The notes: generated by a model from the letters alone, not told the origin. A stretch of DNA of 6,494 nucleotides from DASTCC01 sp035711465 (GCA_035711465.1 DASTCC010000523.1:1-6494); one strand, 5' to 3'. Shown: positions 1-6,494, numbered from the stretch's first letter. Numbers and translations: made by a program.

Positions 1-1
1 C

Positions 2-2026
2 CGCCAGGCGCGCGGCCGGGCGCTCACGATCGAGGACTACTATCGCGTGCAGACGATTGGCGCCACCGCGTTTTCGCCGGATGCGAAATGGGTGTCGTTC
101 ACGGTGAGCACGCGGGTCGAAGCCGACAACGGCACGCGAACGGCGGTGTTCATCGTCCCGGCTGACGGCGCCGCGGCACCGCGCGCGATACTGCACGACG
201 GCAAGGACGTCACCAACCCATCGTGGGCGGCCCAGGGCCGGCTCGAGTACACGATCGCGTCGCAAGTCTGGTCCGTCGATCCGTCACGACCTTCCGATCC
301 GCCGACCTCCGTGACTCGTGCGCCTTCGAGCGGCGGGCGCGGCGGCGCGGCGCGAGTCGTCAGTCCCGACGGGATGTGGGTCGCGACGCTCGTCGACATA
401 CCGCCGCCGCCGCACGAAGTGTTTCCCTCCCGGCAAACGGAGTTCGAACGCCGGCACGCCGAGCGCTTCCAGGGCGCCATCTTCGACTGGATGCTGTTCC
501 AGCGCGACGGCCAGCCGTTTCCAGCGCCGAATCTCTCGGCGCGGCCAGCGCAAGCGATCCAGCTGCGCCCTCCCGCCGGCGGCGGCCCGCGCACCATCTT
601 CGGCATGGCTCAGGACCTCCGCCCGACCGGACTCACCTGGAGTCCGGACAGTCGCCTGATTGCGTTCACCGCCGATCCGGTGTGGCGCGACGAAACCAAG
701 TACGACCGTCCCGACATCTTCACGGTCGACGTCAACGGCGATGCTTTTACACGCCTGACCGACGACGGGTATGTCTACGGCGACGTGAGGTTCTCGCCGG
801 ACGGCAAGTTCCTGTCGTACTCGCGCACGATCGGCACTCAGCTCATCGTCGATCAGAAACTGAATCACGGCGGCTCCGACGACCTGTACATCCGTCCCGT
901 CGCGGGCGGCACGCCGATCAACCTCACGCAGAAGTTCGATCTCGATCCTGGCGCGGCGCAGTGGTCGCCGGACAGCAAGTACCTGTACTTCACGGCCGCC
1001 AAGGGCGGCGAGCAGCATCTCTTCCGAGTCGCCGCGTCCGGCGGTGCGGTGGAGCAGGTCACGAAGGGCGAGCGGCGTATCAACGGCCTGTTCTACGACG
1101 CGACGATGACGAAGATCGCCTACACCGTTGGATTGATCGATCGTCCGGCCGATCTCTACGTCGCGAACATCGACGGCAGCGGCGAGCGCAGGCTCACCGA
1201 CGTGAATCGCACGCTGACGGATGACGTCGCGTTCAGCCCGTCCGATCGCCTGACCTGGAAGAGCGCGGACGGCACGCCCATCGAGGGGTGGCTCACGTAC
1301 CCGTACGGCTACGCCGCGAACGCCAGTCCGTACCCGCTCATCGTCATGAGCCATGGCGGTCCGCACGCGTCGACCGGCTACGCGTTCGATTTCAAGAAGC
1401 AATACGTCGCCGCCAACGGCTACTTCGTGCTGGACACCAACTTCCGAAGCTCGACCGGCTACGGCGACGCGTTCAAGTGGGCGACGTGGGGCGCGTGGGG
1501 CGACAAGGACGGCCAGGACGTGATCGCGGGGATCGACTACGTCCTCGGGCGCTACCCGATCGATCGGGCGCGCGTCGGTCACATCGGCCATTCCTACGGC
1601 GGCTTCATGTCTAACTGGCTGATCACGCAGTATCCCGATCGCTTTGCCGCCGCGATCACCGGCGCAGGGATCACCAACTGGATCAGCGACTACGGCACGG
1701 CCGACATCTTCCGGACCAAGGAAACCGAGTTCTTCGGTCCGCCGTGGGACCGCGCCGCGCGCGACCGCATGATCCGCCAGTCGCCGTTGACCTACGCCGA
1801 CCGCGTCCGGACGCCGACGCTCTTCGTTCACGGCGAGGTCGATCAGCGCGTCCCCTACGAGGAAGGCGAGCAGATGTACTTCGCGCTGAAGCGGCGGGGC
1901 GTGCCCGCGAAGATGATCCAGTACAAGGGCCAGCCGCACGGCATCGCCGGCCACTGGAACAACGTGCACCGGATGATCAACGAGCTCGCCTGGTGGACGA
2001 CCTGGCTGAAGGGACAGAGGCAGTGA
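2..2026 (+). CDS. S9 family serine peptidase (prolyl oligopeptidase type), 5'-partial
   Basis: Seen: the reading frame is open from base 2, so the true start and any signal peptide lie upstream. The GTG at 47 is internal, because the preceding codons (ALTIEDYYRV) already read as family N-terminus. 674 codons are visible. The N-terminal part carries beta-propeller (PD40/WD40-like) blades with SPD motifs near residues 25-27, 211-222, 262-273 and 319-330, counting from base 2. The C-terminal alpha/beta-hydrolase part has HGGP at 451-454 (oxyanion region) and nucleophile elbow GHSYGG with Ser531. Asp614 lies in GEVDQRVP and His646 in GQPHGI. The Asp-His spacing of 32 equals that of DPP4. Known: S9 enzymes cleave short peptides, often after proline or alanine; the propeller restricts access to the active site. 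Inferred: an exported or periplasmic oligo- or dipeptidase, probably used in peptide scavenging. Exact specificity (DPP4-like or acylaminoacyl peptidase-like) cannot be read. The stop overlaps the next gene's start, so the two are probably co-transcribed. Confidence 0.93.
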   Translation, partial: RQARGRALTIEDYYRVQTIGATAFSPDAKWVSFTVSTRVEADNGTRTAVFIVPADGAAAPRAILHDGKDVTNPSWAAQGRLEYTIASQVWSVDPSRPSDPPTSVTRAPSSGGRGGAARVVSPDGMWVATLVDIPPPPHEVFPSRQTEFERRHAERFQGAIFDWMLFQRDGQPFPAPNLSARPAQAIQLRPPAGGGPRTIFGMAQDLRPTGLTWSPDSRLIAFTADPVWRDETKYDRPDIFTVDVNGDAFTRLTDDGYVYGDVRFSPDGKFLSYSRTIGTQLIVDQKLNHGGSDDLYIRPVAGGTPINLTQKFDLDPGAAQWSPDSKYLYFTAAKGGEQHLFRVAASGGAVEQVTKGERRINGLFYDATMTKIAYTVGLIDRPADLYVANIDGSGERRLTDVNRTLTDDVAFSPSDRLTWKSADGTPIEGWLTYPYGYAANASPYPLIVMSHGGPHASTGYAFDFKKQYVAANGYFVLDTNFRSSTGYGDAFKWATWGAWGDKDGQDVIAGIDYVLGRYPIDRARVGHIGHSYGGFMSNWLITQYPDRFAAAITGAGITNWISDYGTADIFRTKETEFFGPPWDRAARDRMIRQSPLTYADRVRTPTLFVHGEVDQRVPYEEGEQMYFALKRRGVPAKMIQYKGQPHGIAGHWNNVHRMINELAWWTTWLKGQRQ

Positions 2027-2457
2027 TCGGCCAACCGCTGATCCGGTTGAACATCGACGTCCGCTTCGCCGACTGCGACCCGCTCGGGCACGTCAACAAC
2101 GCGTCTTATCTCACCTACCTCGAGCACGCGCGCATCGTCCTCTGGCGCAAACAACTCGGCGGCTTCTGGTCGGCGCGCCGGCCGGACGGAACGCGCGGCC
2201 AGGGGTTCATCCTCGCGCGCGCCGAGGTCGATTTTCGATCGCAGGCGCGCGACGGCGATCGCCTCGAGGTGCGGCTGAACCTGGCATCGTTCGGCACGAA
2301 GAGCGCGACCTACGACTACGAGATCGTCGACGTGCCGAGCGGCCGGCTGGTGTGTGAAGCGAAGACGATCCAAGTGTGGTTCGACTACGACGCCAACCGG
2401 ACGATGGCGATCAGCGAAGAGCTGAAGGCGACGCTGCGCATGCCGGTCACTTCTTGA
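2023..2457 (+). CDS. Acyl-CoA thioesterase, hotdog fold (4HBT/YbgC-FadM type)
   Basis: Predicted 144-residue cytoplasmic enzyme that hydrolyses acyl-CoA (or another acyl thioester) to free acid and CoA. Seen: the N-terminal motif RFADCDPLGHVNNASYL (residues 14-30) is the 4HBT signature, with the likely catalytic Asp19 followed by GHVNN and then the helix YLTYLEHAR. The later strands ILARAEVDFRSQ and VCEAKTIQVWFD complete the single hotdog domain at normal family length. Start choice: GTG at 2023 gives a GTGA overlap with the peptidase stop, lies 8 bases after a GAAGGGA Shine-Dalgarno-like run (2008-2014), and puts the conserved motif at its usual place. The frame is open further upstream, but that stretch lies inside the peptidase. 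Inferred: translationally coupled to the peptidase. Chain-length preference cannot be told. The 3' end overlaps the convergent AsmA-like gene by 11 bases. Confidence 0.9.
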   Translation: MIGQPLIRLNIDVRFADCDPLGHVNNASYLTYLEHARIVLWRKQLGGFWSARRPDGTRGQGFILARAEVDFRSQARDGDRLEVRLNLASFGTKSATYDYEIVDVPSGRLVCEAKTIQVWFDYDANRTMAISEELKATLRMPVTS

Positions 2458-3973
2458 AGACCTTTCCCATCTCGAGCCCGAACTTCGGCGCGTCTTTCGT
2501 TCCGGTCAGGCGGATCGGAATCACCGCGCCGGCGCCGTCCTCGCGGAACATGAAGTCGAACGGCTTCAGGAAGATCGACTTGAAGCCGCCGACTGCTTGC
2601 GACACCGTCGCCTGCATCCGCAGCGTGCCGCGGAAATCGAGCGCGCCGCTGTCGACGTTGTAGGTCCCGGCCATCGTCACCGTCGCGCCCGGCACACGGA
2701 AGCGGAGATTGCTGAGACGGACGATGCCGTTCTTGATGTGATAGTTGCCGCGCAGGCTCGTCAGCACCCGGCCGATGGCGTCCTCCGGCTTCTTGCCCTG
2801 GCTGCGGCGGCTGAGCTCGCCGAGCTTCTGCTGCACCTGCGCGTCAGAGAACTCGGCCTTGCCGAGCCCGAACTCGCCCGACATCTCCAGCCGGCGCCGG
2901 ACCTTGGTCGGACCCGGCGGCAGGAGCAGCAGGTTCTTCGACGTCAGATCGCCTTCGAGCAGCGGTTCCGGCGAGTCGATCGCCAGCGCCAGCATGTCCT
3001 CGACGCGGCCGTCGGCGATCTCGGATTCGATTCGCACGTCGTGCCGTCCGGGACCCTCGAGGTTCGTGATCGCGCCGCGGGCGACGATGTCGGTGTTGAG
3101 CAGCTTCGCGTTGACCTGCTCGAGCACGACGGTGCCGCTGGTGCCGTCGATGACGGTGACGAACGTCGTGGTCAGCGGCAACGGCTTGCCGCCGAGATCG
3201 AGGCTGAAGTCAGGCGTTCTCGACTCACCGGTCGCCCGAATCTCCGAGAGAAGGCCGTCGTACTTTCCGGTCGACTGCAGGATGCCGCCGATGCCGTTGA
3301 TCGTGCCGAGGTCGGCGTCGCTCAAGGTGTACTCGCCGCCGAGCGGTGAGAGGGCGACGTCGTCTCTGTTCCATGGCCCGAAGCTGCCGGTCGTCTTCAC
3401 CAGGCCCTTGGGCACCGGATTGGTGAGCGTCGCGTCGTACGGCCATGCGCGATCGAAGCCGAGGTCACGTACGGTGAGATCGTGGATCGCGAACGTGAGC
3501 GGCCGGCCGCCGGGTTTCTTCGGCCGGAACGAGAGCTCGGCATCGTGGGCGATCAGCTGTTCGACGATCACCTGTGTCGATCCGCCCGTTCCGCCAGGCT
3601 TCGCCAGCGTGCGGCGTGCTTCCGGCGGCGGCACGACGATCTTCAGGCCGTCGAGGTGGACGGTGTTGACGTGGCGGCGCATCGCCGACAGCAGGCCGAC
3701 GTTGGCGTAGAAACGATCGATGCTGACGAAGGGCGCGAGGTCGGGACGATTGCGGACGCGGAAGACGAAGCCGGCGCCGGTGATGCGCGGCCGCGGCAGC
3801 AGGTCGAGATCGAGCTCGGCGATCGTCACCTCCATGTTGAGCCGCTCGGAGAGCGCGCGTTCGGCATGCGCTTTCAGGCGCGCCGGACGAAGCATGGCGA
3901 GACCGGTCCCGAGCACGACGGCGAGCAGCAGTGCGATGGACGCCGTCGCCCACAGCAGCACACGTTTCGACAC
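2447..3973 (-). CDS. AsmA family envelope protein
   Basis: A 508-residue predicted inner-membrane-anchored periplasmic protein. Seen: a basic N-terminus (MSKR), one hydrophobic segment at about residues 5-29, then the AsmA N-terminal pattern (ALSERLNMEVTIAELDLDLL, LLSAMRRHVNTVHLDGLKI). A long beta-rich middle follows. The C-terminal block (about 410-508) carries LRFRVPGATVTMAGTY, FRGTLRMQATVSQAVGGFK and GAVIPIRLTGTKDAPKFGL, a good match to the AsmA-like C-terminal region. Known: AsmA-like proteins (AsmA, YhdP, TamB, YdbH) form bridge-like structures, and several take part in phospholipid movement to, or homeostasis of, the outer membrane. This one is somewhat shorter than E. coli AsmA (about 617 residues). 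Start: GTG at 3973-3971 fits the hydrophobic segment. No in-frame ATG lies nearby upstream and the Shine-Dalgarno match is weak, so the start is only moderately sure. It is transcribed divergently from the LolA-like/MMPL pair. I see no clear promoter for it. Confidence 0.88.
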   Translation of the reverse strand: MSKRVLLWATASIALLLAVVLGTGLAMLRPARLKAHAERALSERLNMEVTIAELDLDLLPRPRITGAGFVFRVRNRPDLAPFVSIDRFYANVGLLSAMRRHVNTVHLDGLKIVVPPPEARRTLAKPGGTGGSTQVIVEQLIAHDAELSFRPKKPGGRPLTFAIHDLTVRDLGFDRAWPYDATLTNPVPKGLVKTTGSFGPWNRDDVALSPLGGEYTLSDADLGTINGIGGILQSTGKYDGLLSEIRATGESRTPDFSLDLGGKPLPLTTTFVTVIDGTSGTVVLEQVNAKLLNTDIVARGAITNLEGPGRHDVRIESEIADGRVEDMLALAIDSPEPLLEGDLTSKNLLLLPPGPTKVRRRLEMSGEFGLGKAEFSDAQVQQKLGELSRRSQGKKPEDAIGRVLTSLRGNYHIKNGIVRLSNLRFRVPGATVTMAGTYNVDSGALDFRGTLRMQATVSQAVGGFKSIFLKPFDFMFREDGAGAVIPIRLTGTKDAPKFGLEMGKVFKK

Positions 3974-4108
3974 GGTCTTTGCAGCATAGTGGAAACGGCG
4001 GCCACTGACGGCCTCGTAATCGGCTGCCGCGGTTCTTACGGAGACGGCGCCGTGCCGCCGCAGGTTGTTCGGCTGATAAGTGTCAGTCCTTCAGTTGCTT
4101 AGCCGGGC

Positions 4109-4137
4109 TTGACACATTGTGAAAGATTTCACATAAT
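4109..4137 (+). promoter_or_regulatory. Near-consensus sigma-70 promoter for the LolA-like/MMPL operon
   Basis: Seen: a perfect -35 box TTGACA at 4109-4114, a 17-base spacer, and a -10 box CATAAT (5 of 6 to TATAAT) at 4132-4137. Local base composition is clearly more AT-rich than the surrounding genes. Inferred transcription start is near 4144, giving a leader of about 77 bases before the ATG at 4222. Orientation fits the downstream operon. An element this close to the E. coli consensus is notable in a GC-rich genome and suggests a strong promoter that needs repression, in agreement with the palindrome inside its spacer. Confidence 0.72.
4117..4134. promoter_or_regulatory. Palindromic operator, Rex-like or CRP/FNR-like
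   Basis: Seen: TGTGAAA-GA-TTTCACA at 4118-4133, two perfect 7-bp arms around two bases, filling most of the spacer between -35 and -10 and covering the first two bases of the -10 box. Known: the Rex (NADH/NAD+-sensing repressor) site is close to TTGTGAANNNNTTCACAA, which 4117-4134 matches at 13 of its 14 fixed positions. The CRP core is TGTGA-N6-TCACA, which 4118-4133 matches exactly. Inferred: a bound regulator here would block RNA polymerase, so it would repress; activation from this position would be unusual. The sequence cannot decide which regulator family binds, and none is encoded in the window. Confidence 0.6.
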
Positions 4138-4171
4138 TCTGACGGTCGTTCCCGGCCCCATATCTACGAGA

Positions 4172-4222
4172 ATGACCCTCACGGCTTCCTTTCCCAGGAG
4201 GCCGTTTGTCAGCGCAAGTTGA
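4172..4222 (+). CDS. Possible 16-codon upstream leader ORF
   Basis: Seen: ATG at 4172 opens a 16-residue frame, MTLTASFPRRPFVSAS, ending in TGA at 4220-4222. The A of that stop is the A of the ATG of the LolA-like gene (TGATG). The frame runs through the hairpin at 4181-4205. Its own ribosome site is poor (GAGA directly before the ATG). Inferred: ribosomes finishing it could restart on the main gene and open the hairpin on the way. A 16-codon frame can easily occur by chance; the exact TGATG overlap is the main reason to list it. There is no run of one amino acid that would suggest classical amino-acid attenuation. Confidence 0.22.
   Translation: MTLTASFPRRPFVSAS
4181..4205 (+). promoter_or_regulatory. 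5'-leader hairpin burying the AGGAGG ribosome-binding sequence
   Basis: Seen: ACGGCTTCCT (4181-4190) pairs with AGGAGGCCGT (4196-4205) over 10 pairs, including one G-U, around a 5-base TTCCC loop. All six bases of AGGAGG (4196-4201), the best Shine-Dalgarno match in the window, are in the 3' arm. Only three T residues follow (4205-4207), so an intrinsic terminator is unlikely. AGGAGG is 20 bases from the ATG at 4222, which is longer than usual, so its role in starting the main gene is uncertain. Inferred: an RNA element that limits translation or influences mRNA stability. Confidence 0.5.
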
Positions 4223-5076
4223 TGTCTCGCCAAGTCGTTTACTTCCTAATAACTCTCTTCCTGAACTTAGGGGCCGGGAACGAGCTTTGCCTTTCCGCGC
4301 AGTCCAGTTCGCAGACACCGCCAGGATCGACGCCTGAGGCGCGCGGCGCCTGGGTCGCCGAGCAGGTCGACGCTCGCGAGGCCGGCAAGGACGCGCGCCT
4401 GGCCATGCGCATGCGCCTCTACGATCGACAGGATCGCGTCCGTGAACGTGCGCTGACGCTCGAGTCGATGCGCGGCGGACCGGGCCGGCCCGTGTCCGGC
4501 GATCGCGCGCTCATCCGCTTCACCTATCCGAACGACATCAAGAACACCGGCTTCCTCATCTGGGAACACCCGAAGGAAGACGACGAACGGTTTCTGTATC
4601 TGCCGGCGCTCGGCCGCGTCCGCCGCATCGCCGGATCGGAGACGCAGGAGAGCTTCGTCGGCAGCGACTTCACCTACGAGGACATCGGCGGCCGTCAGCT
4701 CGAGGACTACACCTATCGTCTGATCGACGCGCCCGCGGAGTGGACGGCGCCCGACGGCTCGAAGCATCCGGTCTTCGCGCTCGAGTCGAAGAGCCGCGCC
4801 GCCGACGCCCGATTCCCGCGCGTCGTGTCGCTCATCCGCCGCGACAACGTCGTCGTCGTGTTCGCCGAGATCCGCAACAGGCGCGACGAGATCCAGAAGG
4901 AGTACGTCGCGCGCAAGGTCGAGAAGGTCGACGGCTACTGGACCGTGACCGAGATGGTGATGCGCGATCTCGGCCAGAGGACCCGCACCGAGCTCGTCGT
5001 CGAGCGCGCCGAATACGACGTCGGGTTGTCGCCCGACGCATTCAGCCGGCGCGCGCTCGAGGGCACGGGTCGGTGA
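4222..5076 (+). CDS. Outer membrane lipoprotein-sorting protein (LolA-like family)
   Basis: A 284-residue predicted periplasmic protein. Seen: an N-terminal signal peptide (hydrophobic stretch about residues 5-18, likely type I cleavage after LSA at 26), then the family core: RFTYP (99-103), FLIWEH around Trp114, YLPALGRVRRIA (from Tyr126) and SFVGSDFTYEDI (144-155). These motifs are typical of the LolA-like 'lipoprotein-sorting' proteins encoded next to RND/MMPL permeases. Known: LolA-fold proteins are half-open beta-barrels that bind an acyl chain. Inferred: a periplasmic lipid or lipoprotein carrier serving the permease encoded next, which starts within its stop codon (GTGA overlap). Start choice: ATG 4222 is preferred over TTG 4219 in the same frame; both give the same signal peptide, and neither has a well-spaced Shine-Dalgarno. 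The signal-peptide codons include CTA, ATA and TTA, unlike the GC-ending codons elsewhere. Confidence 0.9.
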   Translation: MSRQVVYFLITLFLNLGAGNELCLSAQSSSQTPPGSTPEARGAWVAEQVDAREAGKDARLAMRMRLYDRQDRVRERALTLESMRGGPGRPVSGDRALIRFTYPNDIKNTGFLIWEHPKEDDERFLYLPALGRVRRIAGSETQESFVGSDFTYEDIGGRQLEDYTYRLIDAPAEWTAPDGSKHPVFALESKSRAADARFPRVVSLIRRDNVVVVFAEIRNRRDEIQKEYVARKVEKVDGYWTVTEMVMRDLGQRTRTELVVERAEYDVGLSPDAFSRRALEGTGR

Positions 5077-6494
5077 GCCGCGCGCTCGCCGATCTCCTGT
5101 ATCGCTGGCGCCGGCTTCTCTGCGGCGTCGCCATCGCCGGCGCCGTCCTGCTCGCGCCGCGCGCGAACATCACCGACATCGACAACGATCTGACCGCGTG
5201 GTTCTCGCGCGACGATCCGGTCTACCAGGAGTACGAGCGCTTCAGCGACGAGTTCGGCGGCACGCGCACGCTGATCGTGGCGCTCGAAGCGCCGTCGCGC
5301 GATCGGCTGGAATCGCGCGAGGCGCTCGCCGCGATCGACGCGATCTCCCGCGCCATCGAGCGGGTCGACGCCGTCGATCGCGTCAGCAGCCTCGCCACCG
5401 CCACCGTCGTCGACGCCCGGCCGCCGGTCCGCGAAGGCGACGACACCGAGCTCGACGTCCGCCCGCTCATCGACGACCTGGCGACGCGGTCGCCGGCCGC
5501 CGTCGTCGCCCGCGCCCGCGACGACGACCTGCTGCGCGGCGACCTGGTTTCGGAGGACGGCACCGTCGCGTCGATCGTCGTCTTCTTCGACGAGTCGCGC
5601 ATCGACGCGATCCGCAGCCGCGTCCTCGACGAGATCCGCGCCGTGGTGGCGCGCGAGCTGCCCGCCGGATTCACCGCCCACTACAACGGCAGCCTCGAGA
5701 TCACCGAGACCTACAACCGCATCACCCTCGCCAACCAGGCGAAGTTCACGCCGCCGATCTTTCTCTTCACCACCATCGCGCTGTTCGTGCTGTTCCGATC
5801 CTGGCGGCAGACGGCGCTGACGATGGCGGCTGTGCTCGTCAGCCTGTTGTGGACGCTGGGCCTCTACGACCTGTTCGGCCTCAGCTACAACGTGCTGAGC
5901 AGCATGATCGTGCCGCTGGTCGTCGTGCTGGCGATCGCCGACGACGTCCACATCGTCCAGCATTACGGCGAGGCGCGCCGGACGCGCTCGCCGGAGGAGG
6001 CGTTCAAGGACACCGTGCGGCATCTCGCGGCGCCGCTGTTCGGGGCCAGCGGCACGACCGCGCTCGGCATGCTGTCGCTCGCGACCAGCGACGTCGTCGC
6101 GGTGCGCGAGTTCGGCATCGGCGCCGCCGTCGGCGTGATGGTCGACTACGCGATCTCGCTGGTGCTGATGCCGACGGTGCTCGGCTGGCTGAAGCCGGAA
6201 ACGCGGCCGGCGCCACAGCAGACCTGGTTCACGGTGCCGCTGGCGCGCGTCGCCGGCTTCTCGACGCGGCGGGCCGGCTGGGTGATGGCGACGAGCCTGG
6301 TGTTGACGCTGGTCGCCGTCGCCGGACTGCGGCGGCTCGACGTCGACACGAACCACATCAGCTTCTTCAGCGCCAACCATCCGCTCGGACAGTCGGCGCG
6401 CGTCATCGACGGCAAGCTGTCCGGCATCTACACCTACCAGATCCTGCTCGAAGGACCGGCCGACTCGCTCCGCGATCCCGACGCCCTCGCCCGC
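5073..6494 (+). CDS. MMPL/RND-superfamily permease, 3'-partial
   Basis: Seen: the frame from GTG 5073 stays open to the window end (474 codons), so the second half is missing. TM1 is at about residues 15-29, followed by a periplasmic loop (about 31-225) beginning DIDNDLTAWFSRDDPVYQEY, then a membrane block with TM2 at about 227-241, TM3 248-266, TM4 274-294, TM5 about 323-341, TM6 347-373 and TM7 401-419. After TM7 comes the start of the second loop (DVDTNHISFFSANHPLG), a repeat of the first and typical of the duplicated RND plan. TM4 holds the paired acids Asp290-Asp291 (AIADDVHIV), the position of the proton-relay or GxxxDD motif in MMPL/Patched-like proteins. Start: GTG overlaps the upstream stop and follows GAGGG (5059-5063) by 9 bases. 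Inferred: proton-driven export of a lipid or other hydrophobic cargo, handed to the LolA-like partner. Full length is expected to be about 750-900 residues. Confidence 0.9.
   Translation, partial: MSRALADLLYRWRRLLCGVAIAGAVLLAPRANITDIDNDLTAWFSRDDPVYQEYERFSDEFGGTRTLIVALEAPSRDRLESREALAAIDAISRAIERVDAVDRVSSLATATVVDARPPVREGDDTELDVRPLIDDLATRSPAAVVARARDDDLLRGDLVSEDGTVASIVVFFDESRIDAIRSRVLDEIRAVVARELPAGFTAHYNGSLEITETYNRITLANQAKFTPPIFLFTTIALFVLFRSWRQTALTMAAVLVSLLWTLGLYDLFGLSYNVLSSMIVPLVVVLAIADDVHIVQHYGEARRTRSPEEAFKDTVRHLAAPLFGASGTTALGMLSLATSDVVAVREFGIGAAVGVMVDYAISLVLMPTVLGWLKPETRPAPQQTWFTVPLARVAGFSTRRAGWVMATSLVLTLVAVAGLRRLDVDTNHISFFSANHPLGQSARVIDGKLSGIYTYQILLEGPADSLRDPDALAR

Noticed and set aside
223..1224. 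333-codon + strand frame inside the peptidase gene
   Set aside because: Arg-rich out-of-frame reading of the peptidase, with no family features.
284..1969. 561-codon open frame on the - strand opposite the S9 peptidase
   Set aside because: The opposite strand carries an intact catalytic triad and propeller motifs. The antisense product is Arg/Val/Ala/Asp-rich with no recognisable domain, as expected from a GC-rich shadow.
2597..3710. Two long + strand frames (2597-3349 and 2745-3710) opposite the AsmA-like gene
   Set aside because: The - strand frame matches AsmA N- and C-terminal patterns over its whole length. The + strand products show no domain and no plausible start context.
3974..4011. 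Possible - strand promoter for the AsmA-like gene (TATGCT at 3988-3983)
   Set aside because: No acceptable -35 box at 16-18 bases, and the start would fall only about three bases before the GTG.
4044..4053. ACGGCGCCGT perfect 10-bp palindrome between the divergent genes
   Set aside because: Pure GC-type palindromes of this length are frequent in DNA of this composition, and it has no clear position relative to a promoter.
4181..4210. Intrinsic terminator or attenuator at the leader hairpin
   Set aside because: The stem is strong but is followed by only three T residues and then GTC, too little for Rho-independent termination.
4206..4337. 43-codon frame from TTG 4206, four bases after AGGAGG
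   Set aside because: It has a tempting Shine-Dalgarno, but TTG is a weak start, the spacing is short, and the peptide has no features. It overlaps the signal-peptide coding region in another frame, so I did not call it a gene.
4935..6380. 481-codon open frame on the - strand opposite the permease
   Set aside because: The product is an Arg/Asp/His/Gln-rich low-complexity sequence without domains. The + strand frame from 5073 has clear transmembrane segments and MMPL motifs.

Overview
The window is GC-rich and densely coding. It has no RNA genes, mobile elements or CRISPR. Gene content and style (secreted S9 peptidase, AsmA-like protein, LolA-like plus MMPL pair, frequent GTG starts, 4-bp gene overlaps) suggest a Gram-negative bacterium with an outer membrane. 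Acidobacteriota, for example the Vicinamibacterales, is my best guess from protein style, but it is not proven by the sequence.

Layout. (1) Bases 2-2026, + strand: the 3' part of an S9 (prolyl oligopeptidase family) serine peptidase whose start lies before the window. (2) 2023-2457, +: a hotdog-fold acyl-CoA thioesterase that overlaps the peptidase by 4 bases. (3) 2447-3973, - strand: an AsmA-family envelope protein, convergent with the thioesterase and overlapping it by 11 bases. (4) 3974-4221: the only sizeable non-coding stretch, a divergent control region. It holds a near-consensus sigma-70 promoter (TTGACA, 17 bases, CATAAT) with a perfect 16-bp palindrome between the two elements, then a leader of about 77 bases with a strong hairpin that buries an AGGAGG. 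(5) 4222-5076, +: a periplasmic LolA-like lipoprotein-sorting-type protein. (6) 5073-6494, +: an MMPL/RND-type permease that overlaps it by 4 bases and runs off the window end.

Two themes stand out. The AsmA-like protein, the LolA-like protein and the MMPL permease all belong to families that move lipids or lipoproteins between the inner and outer membranes, and they diverge from one control region, so this looks like a cell-envelope lipid-trafficking locus. The LolA-like/MMPL operon also appears to be regulated at two levels: a Rex- or CRP/FNR-like operator placed where it would block RNA polymerase, and a 5' leader whose hairpin sequesters the only good Shine-Dalgarno sequence, together with a possible 16-codon upstream ORF ending in TGATG at the gene start. 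These regulatory readings are inferences from sequence alone.
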